From DSVQ01 sp964484765 (GTDB lineage: Bacteria; Planctomycetota; Planctomycetia; Planctomycetales; Planctomycetaceae): a stretch of 64,000 nt of DNA. The notes under the pieces are model-generated. The model was not told where the DNA came from. It saw only the letters and a list, made by a program, of their open reading frames with translations, and did no database searches. Where the stretch lies: assembly GCA_964484765.1 (NCBI GenBank), contig CAZAGI010000004.1, positions 62,001 through 126,000 on the forward strand, in the 5' to 3' direction. Shown here in pieces: positions 1 to 8,262 of this stretch. Position 1 is the first letter of the stretch, and each line of letters opens with the position of its first letter. The translations under genes were made by a program, and so were the position numbers.

Positions 1-458
1 TAGCTCGCCGCCACCATTACTTAACCAGCCGACAATCGAACCGTCGATACGGAGCGCGATCCCAAATTTTCGGCCCGCCGCAGCGGCTACGAAGTCATTA
101 CCGCTTGGAACATTGATCTGCCCAGTGGAGTTTGAACCCCAGCCAGCAAGAGCGCCATTCGAGCGCAGGGCGAGTTGTTGCCCGCCGAGGCCGACACAAA
201 ATCGTTGCCGGGGGGCGGCTCCCACTGTTTCGTACCACCCTCGCCCCACCAAGGCTCCTGCGAAAAGTCGAGCCAATCGGCTCACATGTCGATCGCGCCC
301 CTGCGCATGGGTTGCGCTTGCGCATCGACTGTGGTCCCCGCCAGCAGCGCGACCCACGCCAGCAGGTGAGGAACCAGCTGCGTCCGTGCAGGCCGCCACA
401 GCGAACGGGGTGTTGCGTGAACCTTGGTTAACAGCGGCCCGTTCAGTGAAGTCTTCAT
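1..458 (-). pseudogene. Broken secreted RCC1-repeat protein gene, 3' part outside window
   Basis: The reading frame opens at ATG 458 with a signal peptide (hydrophobic stretch LVPHLLAWVALLAGTT, then an AQA cleavage-like site). It meets an in-frame TGA at 282-284. The same frame continues past the stop as GGTKQWEPPPGNDFVSASAG, then shifts near 170-182 into LALRSNGALAGWG and GNDFVAAAAGRKFGIALR. This GNDFV...AL.S.G...GWG pattern is typical of RCC1/alpha-tubulin-suppressor-like beta-propeller repeats in secreted planctomycete proteins. One nonsense codon plus one frameshift indicate a pseudogene, unless both are sequencing errors. The gene runs off the left edge. Its upstream DNA is duplicated before the PEP-CTERM gene at 697-1443. 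Confidence 0.6.
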
Positions 459-581
459 GATGTGATGCTCCGAATGGTCTGCGTACAATGAAAACGGGTC
501 CGCGGCGCGCAGACCGGGCGCTGCGGGACGTTGCGGCCGGTGGGCGATCTGGCGCCAACCGCTTGCTCACTGGCCGTGTTT
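456..581. repeat. Upstream direct repeat, copy 1
   Basis: This stretch aligns without gaps to 1441-1566, at about 90% identity by eye. It begins at the start codon of the broken RCC1-type gene and covers its ribosome-binding and leader region, so the two genes share a duplicated 5' control region. Confidence 0.85.
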
Positions 582-696
582 CGCTCTTCAAACGCGAGCG
601 TCGAGGCGTCGGCCCGACGTGCCTTCTCTTATGTGTCTGATGGTCGCCCGAAGACCCGGTGGGCTTACGCCGCGCCACTTGCCCGGCACTGCTCCG

Positions 697-1443
697 TCAG
701 GTGCTAGTCCGACGGCGGCGGGTGAAGGCGCCCAGTCCGCACAGTCCGATCCCCAGTAAGGCCAGCGATGTCGGCTCTGGGACGGAGGAAATATCCGGAT
801 GCGGGCCGACCAGCAAATCTCCAAAACTACAATAGACGTTTTCGCCGACGCCAAAACTGATGCCGAGGTTGCGGAGAGGGGAGCCGAGAAAGACATTCAG
901 ATCCAGCACCTGCTCGGCCCACGTCTGGCCGGCACCGGTGTCGTTGATCGTGGCGCCGAACAGCAACTGAATCTGGCCAGGAACCTCCACAGGGTTCCCG
1001 TCGACGGTGACGATCGGAAATGTTGAGGCTGCATTAATGATGGATTGCACATTGAATAACCCGGTCCCTTCGTAAGTGGCGAGCCCGCCGACTCCCCACG
1101 TCCCCAGAGAAGGGTCCCATGTTCCGAGGTTTGATGAATCGGGAGCCATCAGGAACCCCGTCACTGGAGCCTCCGGCCCCGAAGGCGCACCGTCTCCAAA
1201 GGCTCCGACCGTTTCGCTGGGATCGTTGTCGGTCAACGTATCGTTGATCGTAAATTGCCAATGGTAGACATCGCCGACTTGAATCTCGCTGCCGATGCCC
1301 GCCGTCTTGAAGGTAACCGTGAGATCGACATGGTAGGTGATGAAGGACGACTCCGCGCGCCCTGCCAGGAATACACAGAACGTCGCCGCCAACCCTGCCC
1401 GCCACGCCGTGCTGTTCATCCGTCTGCTCATCGAACTCTTCAT
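697..1443 (-). CDS. PEP-CTERM sorting-domain secreted protein
   Basis: The 248-aa product has an N-terminal signal peptide (AGLAATFCVFLAGRAESS). It ends in a PEP-CTERM tail: VPEPTSLALLGIGLCGLGAF followed by Arg-rich TRRRRTST. That tail is the exosortase recognition signal: a Pro-Glu-Pro motif, a membrane helix and basic residues. The mature part is an acidic, beta-rich domain of unknown function like other PEP-CTERM proteins. It would be exported, anchored transiently, and processed by an exosortase encoded elsewhere. ATG 1443 is chosen because GGAG lies about 9 bases upstream. The leader is a near copy of the one before the broken gene to the left. Confidence 0.85.
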   Translation of the reverse strand: MKSSMSRRMNSTAWRAGLAATFCVFLAGRAESSFITYHVDLTVTFKTAGIGSEIQVGDVYHWQFTINDTLTDNDPSETVGAFGDGAPSGPEAPVTGFLMAPDSSNLGTWDPSLGTWGVGGLATYEGTGLFNVQSIINAASTFPIVTVDGNPVEVPGQIQLLFGATINDTGAGQTWAEQVLDLNVFLGSPLRNLGISFGVGENVYCSFGDLLVGPHPDISSVPEPTSLALLGIGLCGLGAFTRRRRTST

Positions 1444-1566
1444 GGTATGTTGCTCCGAATGGTCTGCAGACAATTAAAACCGGACCGCGGCGCGCAGACC
1501 GGGCGCTGCGGGACGTTGCGGCCGGTGGGCGCTCTGGCGCCAACCGCGTGCTCACCGGCCGTGTGC
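1441..1566. repeat. Upstream direct repeat, copy 2
   Basis: This is the second copy of the 126-bp leader. It contains a perfect 9-bp inverted repeat, CGGCCGGTG (1519-1527) with CACCGGCCG (1553-1561). In copy 1 one arm has a mismatch. It fills most of the space between the kinase stop (1606) and the PEP-CTERM start. Confidence 0.85.
1519..1561. promoter_or_regulatory. Inverted repeat in PEP-CTERM leader
   Basis: The arms are 9-bp perfect complements separated by 25 bases. No T-run follows on the minus strand, so it is a poor intrinsic terminator for the kinase gene. It may be an mRNA leader structure or a protein-binding site. The role is inferred. Confidence 0.4.
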
Positions 1567-1605
1567 GAGTCACGGGATCGTGGTCCGAACCCGGGTAATG
1601 GATGA

Positions 1606-4050
1606 TTACCGAGACTGGGAATTCTCTGGCTGCGAGGCTGAGACCGGTTCAGAGTTTGCTTCGGCCTGGCCGAGTAACTCCGCACGTAGTTGTTGGACAA
1701 CCCCTCGTTCCCGCAACTCCGAATCTAGATCGCGGAGCAGATCGAAGGCGTCTGCCGTCTGGCCTCGCGAGTTCAGGCTGCGGACGAGATGTCGTATGAC
1801 AATTCCAAGATAGCTGGAGTATTTTTTGACATAGGGGAACTCTCGGGACAGTTCTCGCAACAGGGCCAAGGACTCTCGCCAATATGCTTCGGCCTCCTGC
1901 GCGTCGCGCGAAACGAAAAATTCTGCGGCCTGATTGAGTTCGTACGCACGCTGAAAGCGGCTTCTATGCTTTCGCGTCTCATCCATTCGAACGATGGCGA
2001 CAGCGCGACGATGTAGCGCCGCGGCTTTCTCAGGTTCGGCGTCCATTAAGAGAACCGCCAGAGTTCTCGCAGCCGATGGATTGGGAATCGTCTGTTCTGT
2101 CAGGTCGTAAGCGCGGCGGGCACATTCAAGTGCCTGGGGAATTGCTTGTCGTCGACGATGGATATTCGCCAGTCCGACTAGGGCGTCTCCGCGCTTTGCG
2201 CCGTACTCATCCGCCATACTCGGCTCGACGAGCGTCATTCGGTCGAAGAGCAACTCAGACTTTTCAAGATATTTCACGGCTTGCTCATAATCATCGTTGG
2301 CAACATTGAGATTCATATAGAATCGCCCCGCCAGCAGATAAAGTTCTGCCTGCAACTCTCGGTAATCCCTCCGACCTGGTTCTTGTTGAACCAACCGGTC
2401 TGCCAATCGCTGTGCTGCGGTGTAGGCGGCGATCGCTTGAGGAAACAAGCTGGACTCGCGGTTTTCTCTGACAAGTTCACCGAGTGTCCCGAAGACCTGG
2501 GCCGCACGATACTGGACTCGTGGTGAAGTTCCACGACTCAGATGGAATCTCTCATAAAAGGCCAAGGAATCTTGCAAACACTCCAGACGAAATTGCTGAA
2601 ACTCGGGGATTTCGGCGAGTTCGGGGTTCCCGATATGCGTGAGTAATTTCTCGACGGCGTCCATCGCCGATTCGAGATTTCGTTCGGACTCATGGCGTTG
2701 CTGTTGAGCTTCTTGCTCTTTGTCAATCGCTTTCAATTCGTTTGCATTGGCTTGTGCGGTGGCAGCCTTTGCACGATTCGCTTGCCAGACGCTGATCGTG
2801 GTGCCCGCCAATAGTGCTGCAATGACGATGGCCCCGGTGGACAACAAGACACTGTGCTTCCGGACGTACTTCCGCAGCCGATAGCCCACCGACGGCGGAC
2901 ACGCCAGCACTGGTTCGTCGCACAGATACCGCTCGACATCCGCCGCGAGCGCGCTCGCCGATTCGTAGCGGCGGTTGCGGTCCTTCTCCAAGGCCTGCAT
3001 CACGATCCAGTCCAGCTCGCCGCGGAGTTGCCGGCTGAACGTCGGCACGTCAGTCGGCTGGCGCGTGCTGATCGTCGACTGGGCGTCCGCGTGGAGCGTG
3101 CTGAAGCGGACGCTGGGCCTTGGCGGCTCCTCTTCGCGGATGATCCGCCGCAATTCGTCGTAGCTGACGTTGGAAAACGTCTCTTTGCTGAACGGCGTCG
3201 TGCCGGTGAGCAGTTCGTACAGCATCACCCCCAGCGAGTACACGTCGCTGCGGGTGTCGACGTCGACACCGCTGAGCGCCGCCTGTTCGGGACTCATGTA
3301 GAGCGGCGTGCCGATCATCTGTGCGAAGGCTGTATACAGCGTTTTGTCGGTCAGTTGCTGGCCGGTGGCCTTGGCGATGCCGAAGTCGATCACTTTCACC
3401 ACCGGCTTGCCGTCGATGTGCGTGACCAGCACGTTGGATGGTTTGAGGTCGCGATGAATGATCCCCTTCTGATGGGCGTGCTGCACGGAGTGGCAGACGT
3501 CGACGAACAGTTGCAGCCGCGCGCGGGTATCCAACCGCGACTGTTCGCAGTAGTCCGTGATGGGAATACCCCGAACAAGCTCCATCACGAAGTACGGACG
3601 GCCCGATTCAGTGGCTCCGGCGTCGAGCACCTTGGCGATGTGCGGGTGGTCCATTAACGCCAGTGCCTGCCGCTCGGCTTCAAACCGGGCGCTGACTTGG
3701 CGAGTGTCCATGCCCGGCTTCAGGACTTTGAGTGCCACTTTGCGGCGCACCGGCTGTGACTGTTCGGCCATGAACACCACGCCCATGCCCCCTTCTCCAA
3801 TCTGCTCCAGGAGCTTGTAGGGGCCGATGATCGTGCCGGGATGTTCAGTGACCTGTGGCAGCGTCATTTCGGTTTGTAACGCACCGATGCCGCGCTGCAG
3901 GACGTCGCCACTGCACTCATGGGCTTGGAGTAGGGCTTCGATGTCGCGGCGAAGGGCGGCGTTCTCTCCACAGGCCCTGTCGACGTACGCCGCGCGATCA
4001 GCCGTGTTAAGTTCCTGCAGCGCTTCGAGGAAAATGTCTTCTTCGTTCAC
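1606..4050 (-). CDS. Membrane Ser/Thr protein kinase with C-terminal helical repeats
   Basis: The 814-aa protein is a Hanks-type kinase. A Gly-rich loop (GEGGMG) lies near residue 86, the ATP-binding Lys is in VALK (about 108), the catalytic loop HRDLKPSN has Asp near 201, and DFG is near 222. These are followed by an APE-like SPEQ and a single membrane helix (about 401-423). The remaining ~390 residues are helical and TPR-like, probably an extracytoplasmic sensor or scaffold. GTG 4050 is chosen because GGGAG lies 7 bases upstream. It sits 170 bp downstream of a Sig-70_X6-type ECF factor on the same strand, a common planctomycete pairing. All catalytic residues are present, so it should be active. 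Confidence 0.93.
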   Translation of the reverse strand: MNEEDIFLEALQELNTADRAAYVDRACGENAALRRDIEALLQAHECSGDVLQRGIGALQTEMTLPQVTEHPGTIIGPYKLLEQIGEGGMGVVFMAEQSQPVRRKVALKVLKPGMDTRQVSARFEAERQALALMDHPHIAKVLDAGATESGRPYFVMELVRGIPITDYCEQSRLDTRARLQLFVDVCHSVQHAHQKGIIHRDLKPSNVLVTHIDGKPVVKVIDFGIAKATGQQLTDKTLYTAFAQMIGTPLYMSPEQAALSGVDVDTRSDVYSLGVMLYELLTGTTPFSKETFSNVSYDELRRIIREEEPPRPSVRFSTLHADAQSTISTRQPTDVPTFSRQLRGELDWIVMQALEKDRNRRYESASALAADVERYLCDEPVLACPPSVGYRLRKYVRKHSVLLSTGAIVIAALLAGTTISVWQANRAKAATAQANANELKAIDKEQEAQQQRHESERNLESAMDAVEKLLTHIGNPELAEIPEFQQFRLECLQDSLAFYERFHLSRGTSPRVQYRAAQVFGTLGELVRENRESSLFPQAIAAYTAAQRLADRLVQQEPGRRDYRELQAELYLLAGRFYMNLNVANDDYEQAVKYLEKSELLFDRMTLVEPSMADEYGAKRGDALVGLANIHRRRQAIPQALECARRAYDLTEQTIPNPSAARTLAVLLMDAEPEKAAALHRRAVAIVRMDETRKHRSRFQRAYELNQAAEFFVSRDAQEAEAYWRESLALLRELSREFPYVKKYSSYLGIVIRHLVRSLNSRGQTADAFDLLRDLDSELRERGVVQQLRAELLGQAEANSEPVSASQPENSQSR

Positions 4051-4220
4051 GACGCGACTCCCAATCAGCCCGCGGGGCTCCCGAGAGCCAATGCGTTTTT
4101 TCTGTCGCACGACCCCCAGAAATTCCTGAAAATCTAGCGGATTGTCCCTGCCGACACCCGTTCGCCCGATTTCTCTGCTCCGCCGATGTGGATGAAGACC
4201 GAATCAGGATCCAGGCGGGC

Positions 4221-4787
4221 CTAGCTGGCTGACGCACTCCCGACCTCGCGGAGCAGCCAGGCGCGGGCATAGGTCCACTGGCGTTCCGCCGTCGTTGCGG
4301 AGATCCCCAGCGCTTGAGCGGCTTCTTGATTGGTCAATCCGGCGAAAAACCGCAAGCGAATCAGTTCGGCGCGGTCGGGATGCACCTTCGAGAGCTTGGT
4401 CAGCGCTTCGTCGATCTCCAAGAGGTCGTCCGGCGGCTCGGCGATGCTGAGTTCCAGTGAGTCAAAGGGCACGCGTCGGAATTCTCCGCCGTGCTTGGTG
4501 CGACGTCGTTGTCGAGCCGAGTCCACAAGGATGCGTCGCATCGCCTCGGCAGCTGCAGAGAAGAAGTGACCACGGCCGTCCCACGACTGCGGTTGCTTCG
4601 CATCGACGAGTCTCAGATAAGCTTCGTGCACCAGCGCCGTCGCCTGCAGCGTCTGCCCCGGCTGCTCCCGCGCTATTCGATGCGCGGCGAGTTTGCGAAG
4701 TTCGTCATAGACCAGCGGCAACAGCTCCGCCCCTGCGGTTGGGTCTCCCTGGTCGATGCGGGACAGAATCTGCGTGACTTCGCTCAT
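4221..4787 (-). CDS. ECF sigma factor, Sig-70_X6 (TIGR02999-like)
   Basis: The 188-aa protein has a sigma-2 region with LPLVYDELRKLAAHR and ALVHEAYLRLVD, and a sigma-4 helix-turn-helix (LTNQEAAQALGISATTAERQ). This signature is typical of the ECF group called Sig-70_X6, often encoded next to Ser/Thr kinases in planctomycetes and acidobacteria. Here the kinase follows 170 bp downstream. Phosphorylation of the sigma factor by the kinase is plausible but inferred. No anti-sigma gene is adjacent. ATG 4787 (MSEVTQIL) is the first start giving a normal N-terminus; the open frame continues upstream without family similarity. Confidence 0.9.
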   Translation of the reverse strand: MSEVTQILSRIDQGDPTAGAELLPLVYDELRKLAAHRIAREQPGQTLQATALVHEAYLRLVDAKQPQSWDGRGHFFSAAAEAMRRILVDSARQRRRTKHGGEFRRVPFDSLELSIAEPPDDLLEIDEALTKLSKVHPDRAELIRLRFFAGLTNQEAAQALGISATTAERQWTYARAWLLREVGSASAS

Positions 4788-5175
4788 GCCATGAGCGTAA
4801 TCCCTCGCGCGGGGCGTGTCATCTGTGACTTTGCCAGTTAGCGATTCAAGGTTTCGAGTACGGCAGTCGCGTCCATCCCGACCCCCGGCCCAGATTGACG
4901 CCATTGCGAATCCGCATCGGTCACATCGACCGCATTGTCGAGGCGGTAGTCCCTCCAACGCACTTCAATCGACCAGCGAAGGCGGCAAGCGGCAGAGTGA
5001 ATCGTGCTCAAACCTTTGAGATGATGCCGTAATCTGGCCGTGGAGGCGAACTTCCACGTCGTATAATCGATCCAGTGGTCATTAAAAAAAGCATTTCTCG
5101 GGCCAACCTCTGACCGCCGAGCGTCGTCTATTTCCTAAACTTTTCAATCACCGCCCATCGTGGAAGGATGCCGCG
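4788..5175. promoter_or_regulatory. Divergent intergenic region between two ECF sigma genes
   Basis: No gene is seen in these 388 bases. A perfect TATAAT lies at 5062-5067 on the plus strand. A 6-bp inverted repeat, CGTGGA (5039-5044) with TCCACG (5053-5058), occupies the expected -35 position, where no TTGACA match exists. The arrangement suggests an activator- or repressor-controlled promoter for the rightward sigma operon. A 7-A run follows at about 5084-5090. Confidence 0.35.
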
Positions 5176-5733
5176 TTGGAGAATTCCGATCCGAATTGGT
5201 TGCATCGCCTGCAACGAGGGGATCCGCAGGCTTGCGCGGAGCTGATTCGGCGCTACCACGTTCGGCTTTATCAATTCGCCCGGCAAATGACCGCGGACAG
5301 TGGAGCGGCGGAAGAACTCACCTCTGAAACCTTTGCTATCGCCTGGGAAAAGATCGGCGAGTTTCGAGGTCCAGCGGGCTTGAAGACGTGGCTCCTACGA
5401 ATTCTCTATCGCCGCGTTCTCGATGGAAGAAAAACGTCTCAGCGTCGGCAACGAGCCTGGCATCAGGCGTCCCAGGCGCGGACGGCATTCACTGATTCGG
5501 CGGGATGTGACGCCTTGGTCGAGTGTGAAACGGCTGATCGCCTGTGGCAGGCGGTCGCCCAACTGGCCGATGTGGATCGCGCGGTCATCCAGTTGCACTA
5601 TCAAGAATCACTCAGCTTTCAAGAAATCGCCTTGGTCCTCGGACTACCACTCGGCACGGTCAAGTGGCGGGTCAGTCGCGCATTGGCACGACTGCGATCT
5701 GATCTCTCCCTGAAGGTGCTCCATGATTCCTGA
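5176..5733 (+). CDS. ECF RNA polymerase sigma factor
   Basis: The 185-aa protein has sigma-70 region 2 (IRRYHVRLYQFARQMTADSG then EELTSETFAIAWEKIGEFRG) and region 4 (YQESLSFQEIALVLGLPLGT and VKWRVSRALARLR). It starts at TTG 5176, with GGAAGG about 10 bases upstream; no in-frame ATG gives a complete region 2. It overlaps by 11 bases a small single-span membrane protein likely to be its anti-sigma factor, then a secreted protein. It reads divergently from the Sig-70_X6 gene on the left. Confidence 0.9.
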   Translation: MENSDPNWLHRLQRGDPQACAELIRRYHVRLYQFARQMTADSGAAEELTSETFAIAWEKIGEFRGPAGLKTWLLRILYRRVLDGRKTSQRRQRAWHQASQARTAFTDSAGCDALVECETADRLWQAVAQLADVDRAVIQLHYQESLSFQEIALVLGLPLGTVKWRVSRALARLRSDLSLKVLHDS

Positions 5734-6103
5734 TGACTCACTCGGTGTGTGGACAATCCGACGTCTGGAAGACGAACTTCGGCGACGAAGTCAGGAACGG
5801 CCACCAATCCATCTGCAGCAAAGGTTGATAGCGTCGATTCCGCGCGCGGCGGTTCCATCAGAAGTGCGGGTGAAGCCGCGACCGAAGCTGAGGATCGTGA
5901 TCACCGCGATGTGTGCGTTGGGATTGGCGGCGATCGTCGTGCAATCCGTAACAAGGCCGGATCATCGGCGTTTGGAACGGGATTCCTTGCACGCAGGTTT
6001 TAGCAACTCTCATGTTGTTCCGCACTTGGAACAACGATCAGCAAATTCTTTTCAGGAGACGGATCCATGCCATATTCTTCCACCGCTTTCGTTCTCGCTG
6101 TAA
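5723..6103 (+). CDS. Small single-span membrane protein, candidate anti-sigma factor
   Basis: The 126-aa protein has a charged cytoplasmic N-terminus (TIRRLEDELRRRSQERPP), one membrane helix (LRIVITAMCALGLAAIVVQ, around residues 55-75), and a short outer tail. Size, topology and an 11-base overlap with the preceding ECF gene fit an anti-sigma factor. The His/Cys zinc motif of ZAS proteins is absent, so the role is inferred from context. Its end overlaps the start of the next gene by 37 bases. That gene has a strong ribosome-binding site inside this one. Confidence 0.55.
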   Translation: MIPDDSLGVWTIRRLEDELRRRSQERPPIHLQQRLIASIPRAAVPSEVRVKPRPKLRIVITAMCALGLAAIVVQSVTRPDHRRLERDSLHAGFSNSHVVPHLEQRSANSFQETDPCHILPPLSFSL

Positions 6104-7209
6104 GTCTATGGGTTGGTTCAACCACGCACGGCGAAGAACGGAACTGGCTCTTGAATCCCAGTGCAGAGGAAGTTGCTGGTGACCAGCCCGCTGAATGGAA
6201 ACCGGCCCAGATTCCCGCGCCAGGACTGAAGCTCTCACGGACGACTGATGAGCGGAAGGCGGGGACGGCGGCCTTGGCGATTATGAACACGCATGTTTAT
6301 GACCGTCTGACTTGCAACAATTGGCATCAGATTCTTCGCGACGTTCCGGTGGGCAAGTCGATGCGAATTGGAGCCTTTATCAAGACCAAAGGCGCGGAAA
6401 ATGCGAACGTCTGCGTCCAGTGTTTATCAGAGCGCGACTCACCGGCGATGCTCGCTTTCAACAGCACTCCCGTTGTCAAAGGGGATCAGGATTGGACCTG
6501 GATGGAGAGCGATGTCTTCGTGGTCCCGCCCGGTACCAAGCTGATGATGGTGCGGGCAGCGCTGTGTGGCGTGGGTTCCGTCTGGTTCGATCAACTCACC
6601 CTATTAGAATCGATCCCGTTGCCGAAAGTTGATCACTCTAGACAAGACTGGGAGCGGCTGGCCGGCGGCGAAATTCGCGCGACGATCCCGATCGACAAAG
6701 ATGCCATGGTGCTCGCCTATCTACCCGCCTGGAACCATGGGGAAGTCGACAATCTCGCCGTCGCGAATGCACAAGGGGGCGTTCGCACTCTTCTGCACTG
6801 GCCGGCACCTCCTGCTGAAGCCCTTGCTTCCGCCAAGGCGCGCTTCTGGCTCGCCGTCTATGCTCGCCAGGTCAAGGCGCAAACCCCATTGCCGGATGTG
6901 CAGGTTCACGAAATCACGCAGGAGTGGGGAGAGCGAACAGGGTGGGCGCAACAGCCATCTTTCGCCCCACTTCCAATCAGCACGACTGTGATGACGAGCG
7001 GCGAAGGCTGGCGCGTTGTAGAGATCACCGCGCTCGTACGTCAGCAGGCGGCAGATCCGCAGAAGAATCACGGCGTCCTGTTGAAATTCGATCGCGAAGA
7101 CATCTCCGTTCCCGGCGTGTCAACCTACCAATTTGTGAGTCGCGAGGGTCTGGGGGAATGGCAGGCCCTTCGGCCAATGGTTCTGGTCGTGGAGCCGCGG
7201 GTACCATAG
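6067..7209 (+). CDS. Secreted two-domain protein (CBM-like plus DNRLRE-like)
   Basis: The 380-aa protein has a signal peptide (STAFVLAVSLWVGSTTHG). A jelly-roll-like N-terminal domain starts NWLLNPSAEE and has the NxSAE...P..W...GxxAL pattern of carbohydrate-binding modules (about 25-185). The C-terminal half has ATIPIDKDAMV...ARFWLAVY...VQVHEITQEWGERTGW...W.VVEITALV, resembling DNRLRE/CBM96-type domains of secreted adhesins and lyases. No catalytic domain is seen, so it may bind a polysaccharide. AGGAGAC sits 7 bases before ATG 6067. It is the last gene of the sigma operon and so perhaps part of the envelope response that operon controls. Confidence 0.6.
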   Translation: MPYSSTAFVLAVSLWVGSTTHGEERNWLLNPSAEEVAGDQPAEWKPAQIPAPGLKLSRTTDERKAGTAALAIMNTHVYDRLTCNNWHQILRDVPVGKSMRIGAFIKTKGAENANVCVQCLSERDSPAMLAFNSTPVVKGDQDWTWMESDVFVVPPGTKLMMVRAALCGVGSVWFDQLTLLESIPLPKVDHSRQDWERLAGGEIRATIPIDKDAMVLAYLPAWNHGEVDNLAVANAQGGVRTLLHWPAPPAEALASAKARFWLAVYARQVKAQTPLPDVQVHEITQEWGERTGWAQQPSFAPLPISTTVMTSGEGWRVVEITALVRQQAADPQKNHGVLLKFDREDISVPGVSTYQFVSREGLGEWQALRPMVLVVEPRVP

Positions 7210-7216
7210 TGGAATC

Positions 7217-7723
7217 TCACGAAGAAGGCTCACGCGAATCGACTCTATGGGTGAGGCGGCGAATCCGCTTCGGCCACCTCGACCGCGGGGCATTGCAGCC
7301 AACTTGCTCAGCCATCTCAAAAAGACTGCCGACTTCTTCGTCGTCCACGGCGATTTGCACCCAGGCATGCGTCCCGAACAGGAGCAGTGATAAACGTCGA
7401 CGAAACATCTCCTGCTCGAAGGGAGATTGCCGCAATTGCCAGAAATCGGCCTTCAAGGCCGATTGTTCATCCAGCACATTAAACTGGTAAGGCGGTTGAA
7501 AGACGGCACGCACAGACTCGCGTTGGATGAAGAAACCATGTTCAAAGGCGGCCGCAAACCGATCCACCTGGTCCGGTTTCAACAGGACGACGATGTCGAC
7601 ATCGTGCGTAGTCCGAGGCGTTCCCCAGAAGTTACTGGCCATGGATCCGGTCAGCATGGAGTCGACCCCGGCCGAGTTCAGCCTTTGGAGAACGTCGACG
7701 AGGAACTCCTGCTCCGACCTCAT
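7217..7723 (-). CDS. Nucleotidyltransferase-fold protein (AbiEii/MNT-like)
   Basis: The 168-aa protein contains LTGSMASNFWGTPRTTHDVD, the GS...D.D metal-binding signature of nucleotidyltransferase toxins and DUF6036-like proteins, then PPYQFNVLDEQSALKADFW. Full relatives usually run about 30 residues longer and have an EDVILHKLHW-like helix. Here the tail after GTHAWVQIA differs and is shorter, which suggests C-terminal truncation or an old frameshift. It is translationally coupled (ATGA) behind a 66-aa partner, the usual order for this planctomycete pair. A toxin/antitoxin-like role is an inference. Confidence 0.6.
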   Translation of the reverse strand: MRSEQEFLVDVLQRLNSAGVDSMLTGSMASNFWGTPRTTHDVDIVVLLKPDQVDRFAAAFEHGFFIQRESVRAVFQPPYQFNVLDEQSALKADFWQLRQSPFEQEMFRRRLSLLLFGTHAWVQIAVDDEEVGSLFEMAEQVGCNAPRSRWPKRIRRLTHRVDSREPSS

Positions 7724-7920
7724 TTTCTGCCCATCTCAATCCGCTGTCGCAGATGCTGCTCGACTTCGTCCTCGGTCGCGTTGGGGTAACGCCGCCGGAT
7801 CCCGGCACGCGAGAGATTGCAAATAAAGGTGTGCAGATCGAGCGCGATCTTGAGCCGCTGCTCGCCGGTCATGCCGCGGTACAATTCGATCTGTTTGTTG
7901 AGAGCGTCGTCAGGAGTCAT
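7720..7920 (-). CDS. Small helical partner of the nucleotidyltransferase
   Basis: The 66-aa, highly charged helical protein includes ALNKQIELYRGMTGEQRLKI and AGIRRRYPNATEDEVEQHL. Proteins of this form are commonly encoded just before such nucleotidyltransferases in planctomycetes. It overlaps the downstream gene by ATGA, so equal or excess synthesis is expected, as for an antitoxin. I know of no experimentally established function. It is the last chromosomal gene before the left end of the integrated element. Confidence 0.6.
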   Translation of the reverse strand: MTPDDALNKQIELYRGMTGEQRLKIALDLHTFICNLSRAGIRRRYPNATEDEVEQHLRQRIEMGRK

Positions 7921-8242
7921 GGAGCTACACTCGGGTTCGAGCTTGGAGAGTTCGACAAGGGTTCCGTTCGGGGTCCGAAAGCAACCAGCCTGTTAACTCC
8001 TCGGGGCGGGTGAGCGCGAGAATCCGAGAGTTTCGGGGGCAGTTTTTCGGGGTCCGAAAGGAACCTGGCAGGTTCCGACCGCACCCCGGAAGGTCTCTCG
8101 CGAAACAGAGACAACCTGCCAGTCGCGAACGGAGTCGCAAATCCTTTGGCGACAACGCTATTTACGCGAAACGCCCGGAACCCGAGAAACGAGTTCCGGG
8201 CGTTAACCCGTAGGTCTCTACTGTTCGTAGAAAAACCAAGCA
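7921..8242. other. Intergenic DNA left of the integrated element
   Basis: No convincing gene is present. The 14-base string TTCGGGGTCCGAAA occurs twice (about 7968-7981 and 8047-8060). A perfect 12-bp hairpin, AACGCCCGGAAC (8170-8181) with GTTCCGGGCGTT (8193-8204), has an 11-base loop and no T-run on either side. The insertion site at 8243 follows 39 bases later. Confidence 0.5.
8170..8204. repeat. Perfect 12-bp inverted repeat
   Basis: This strong stem-loop lies next to the left attachment copy. No U-tract follows, so it is not a standard intrinsic terminator. It may be a bidirectional transcription barrier or a leftover of earlier insertions. Confidence 0.5.
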
Positions 8243-8262
8243 CTCCCCGATTAGGACTCGAA
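8243..8262. repeat. Left attachment site (attL core)
   Basis: CTCCCCGATTAGGACTCGAA is identical to 22649-22668, which spans the last 19 bases of the tRNA-Asn gene plus one flanking base. Here it is an orphan tRNA 3'-end fragment with no tRNA attached. Confidence 0.92.

Noticed and set aside
2854..3657. 267-codon plus-strand frame opposite the kinase gene
   Set aside because: It is the antisense of conserved kinase-domain codons in GC-rich DNA and has no domain of its own.
8170..8204. Rho-independent terminator
   Set aside because: The stem is perfect but no T-run follows on either strand.
7917..8243. 108-codon open frame on the minus strand next to attL
   Set aside because: It has no ribosome-binding site or recognisable domain, and contains repeats and a hairpin. 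It looks like intergenic DNA.
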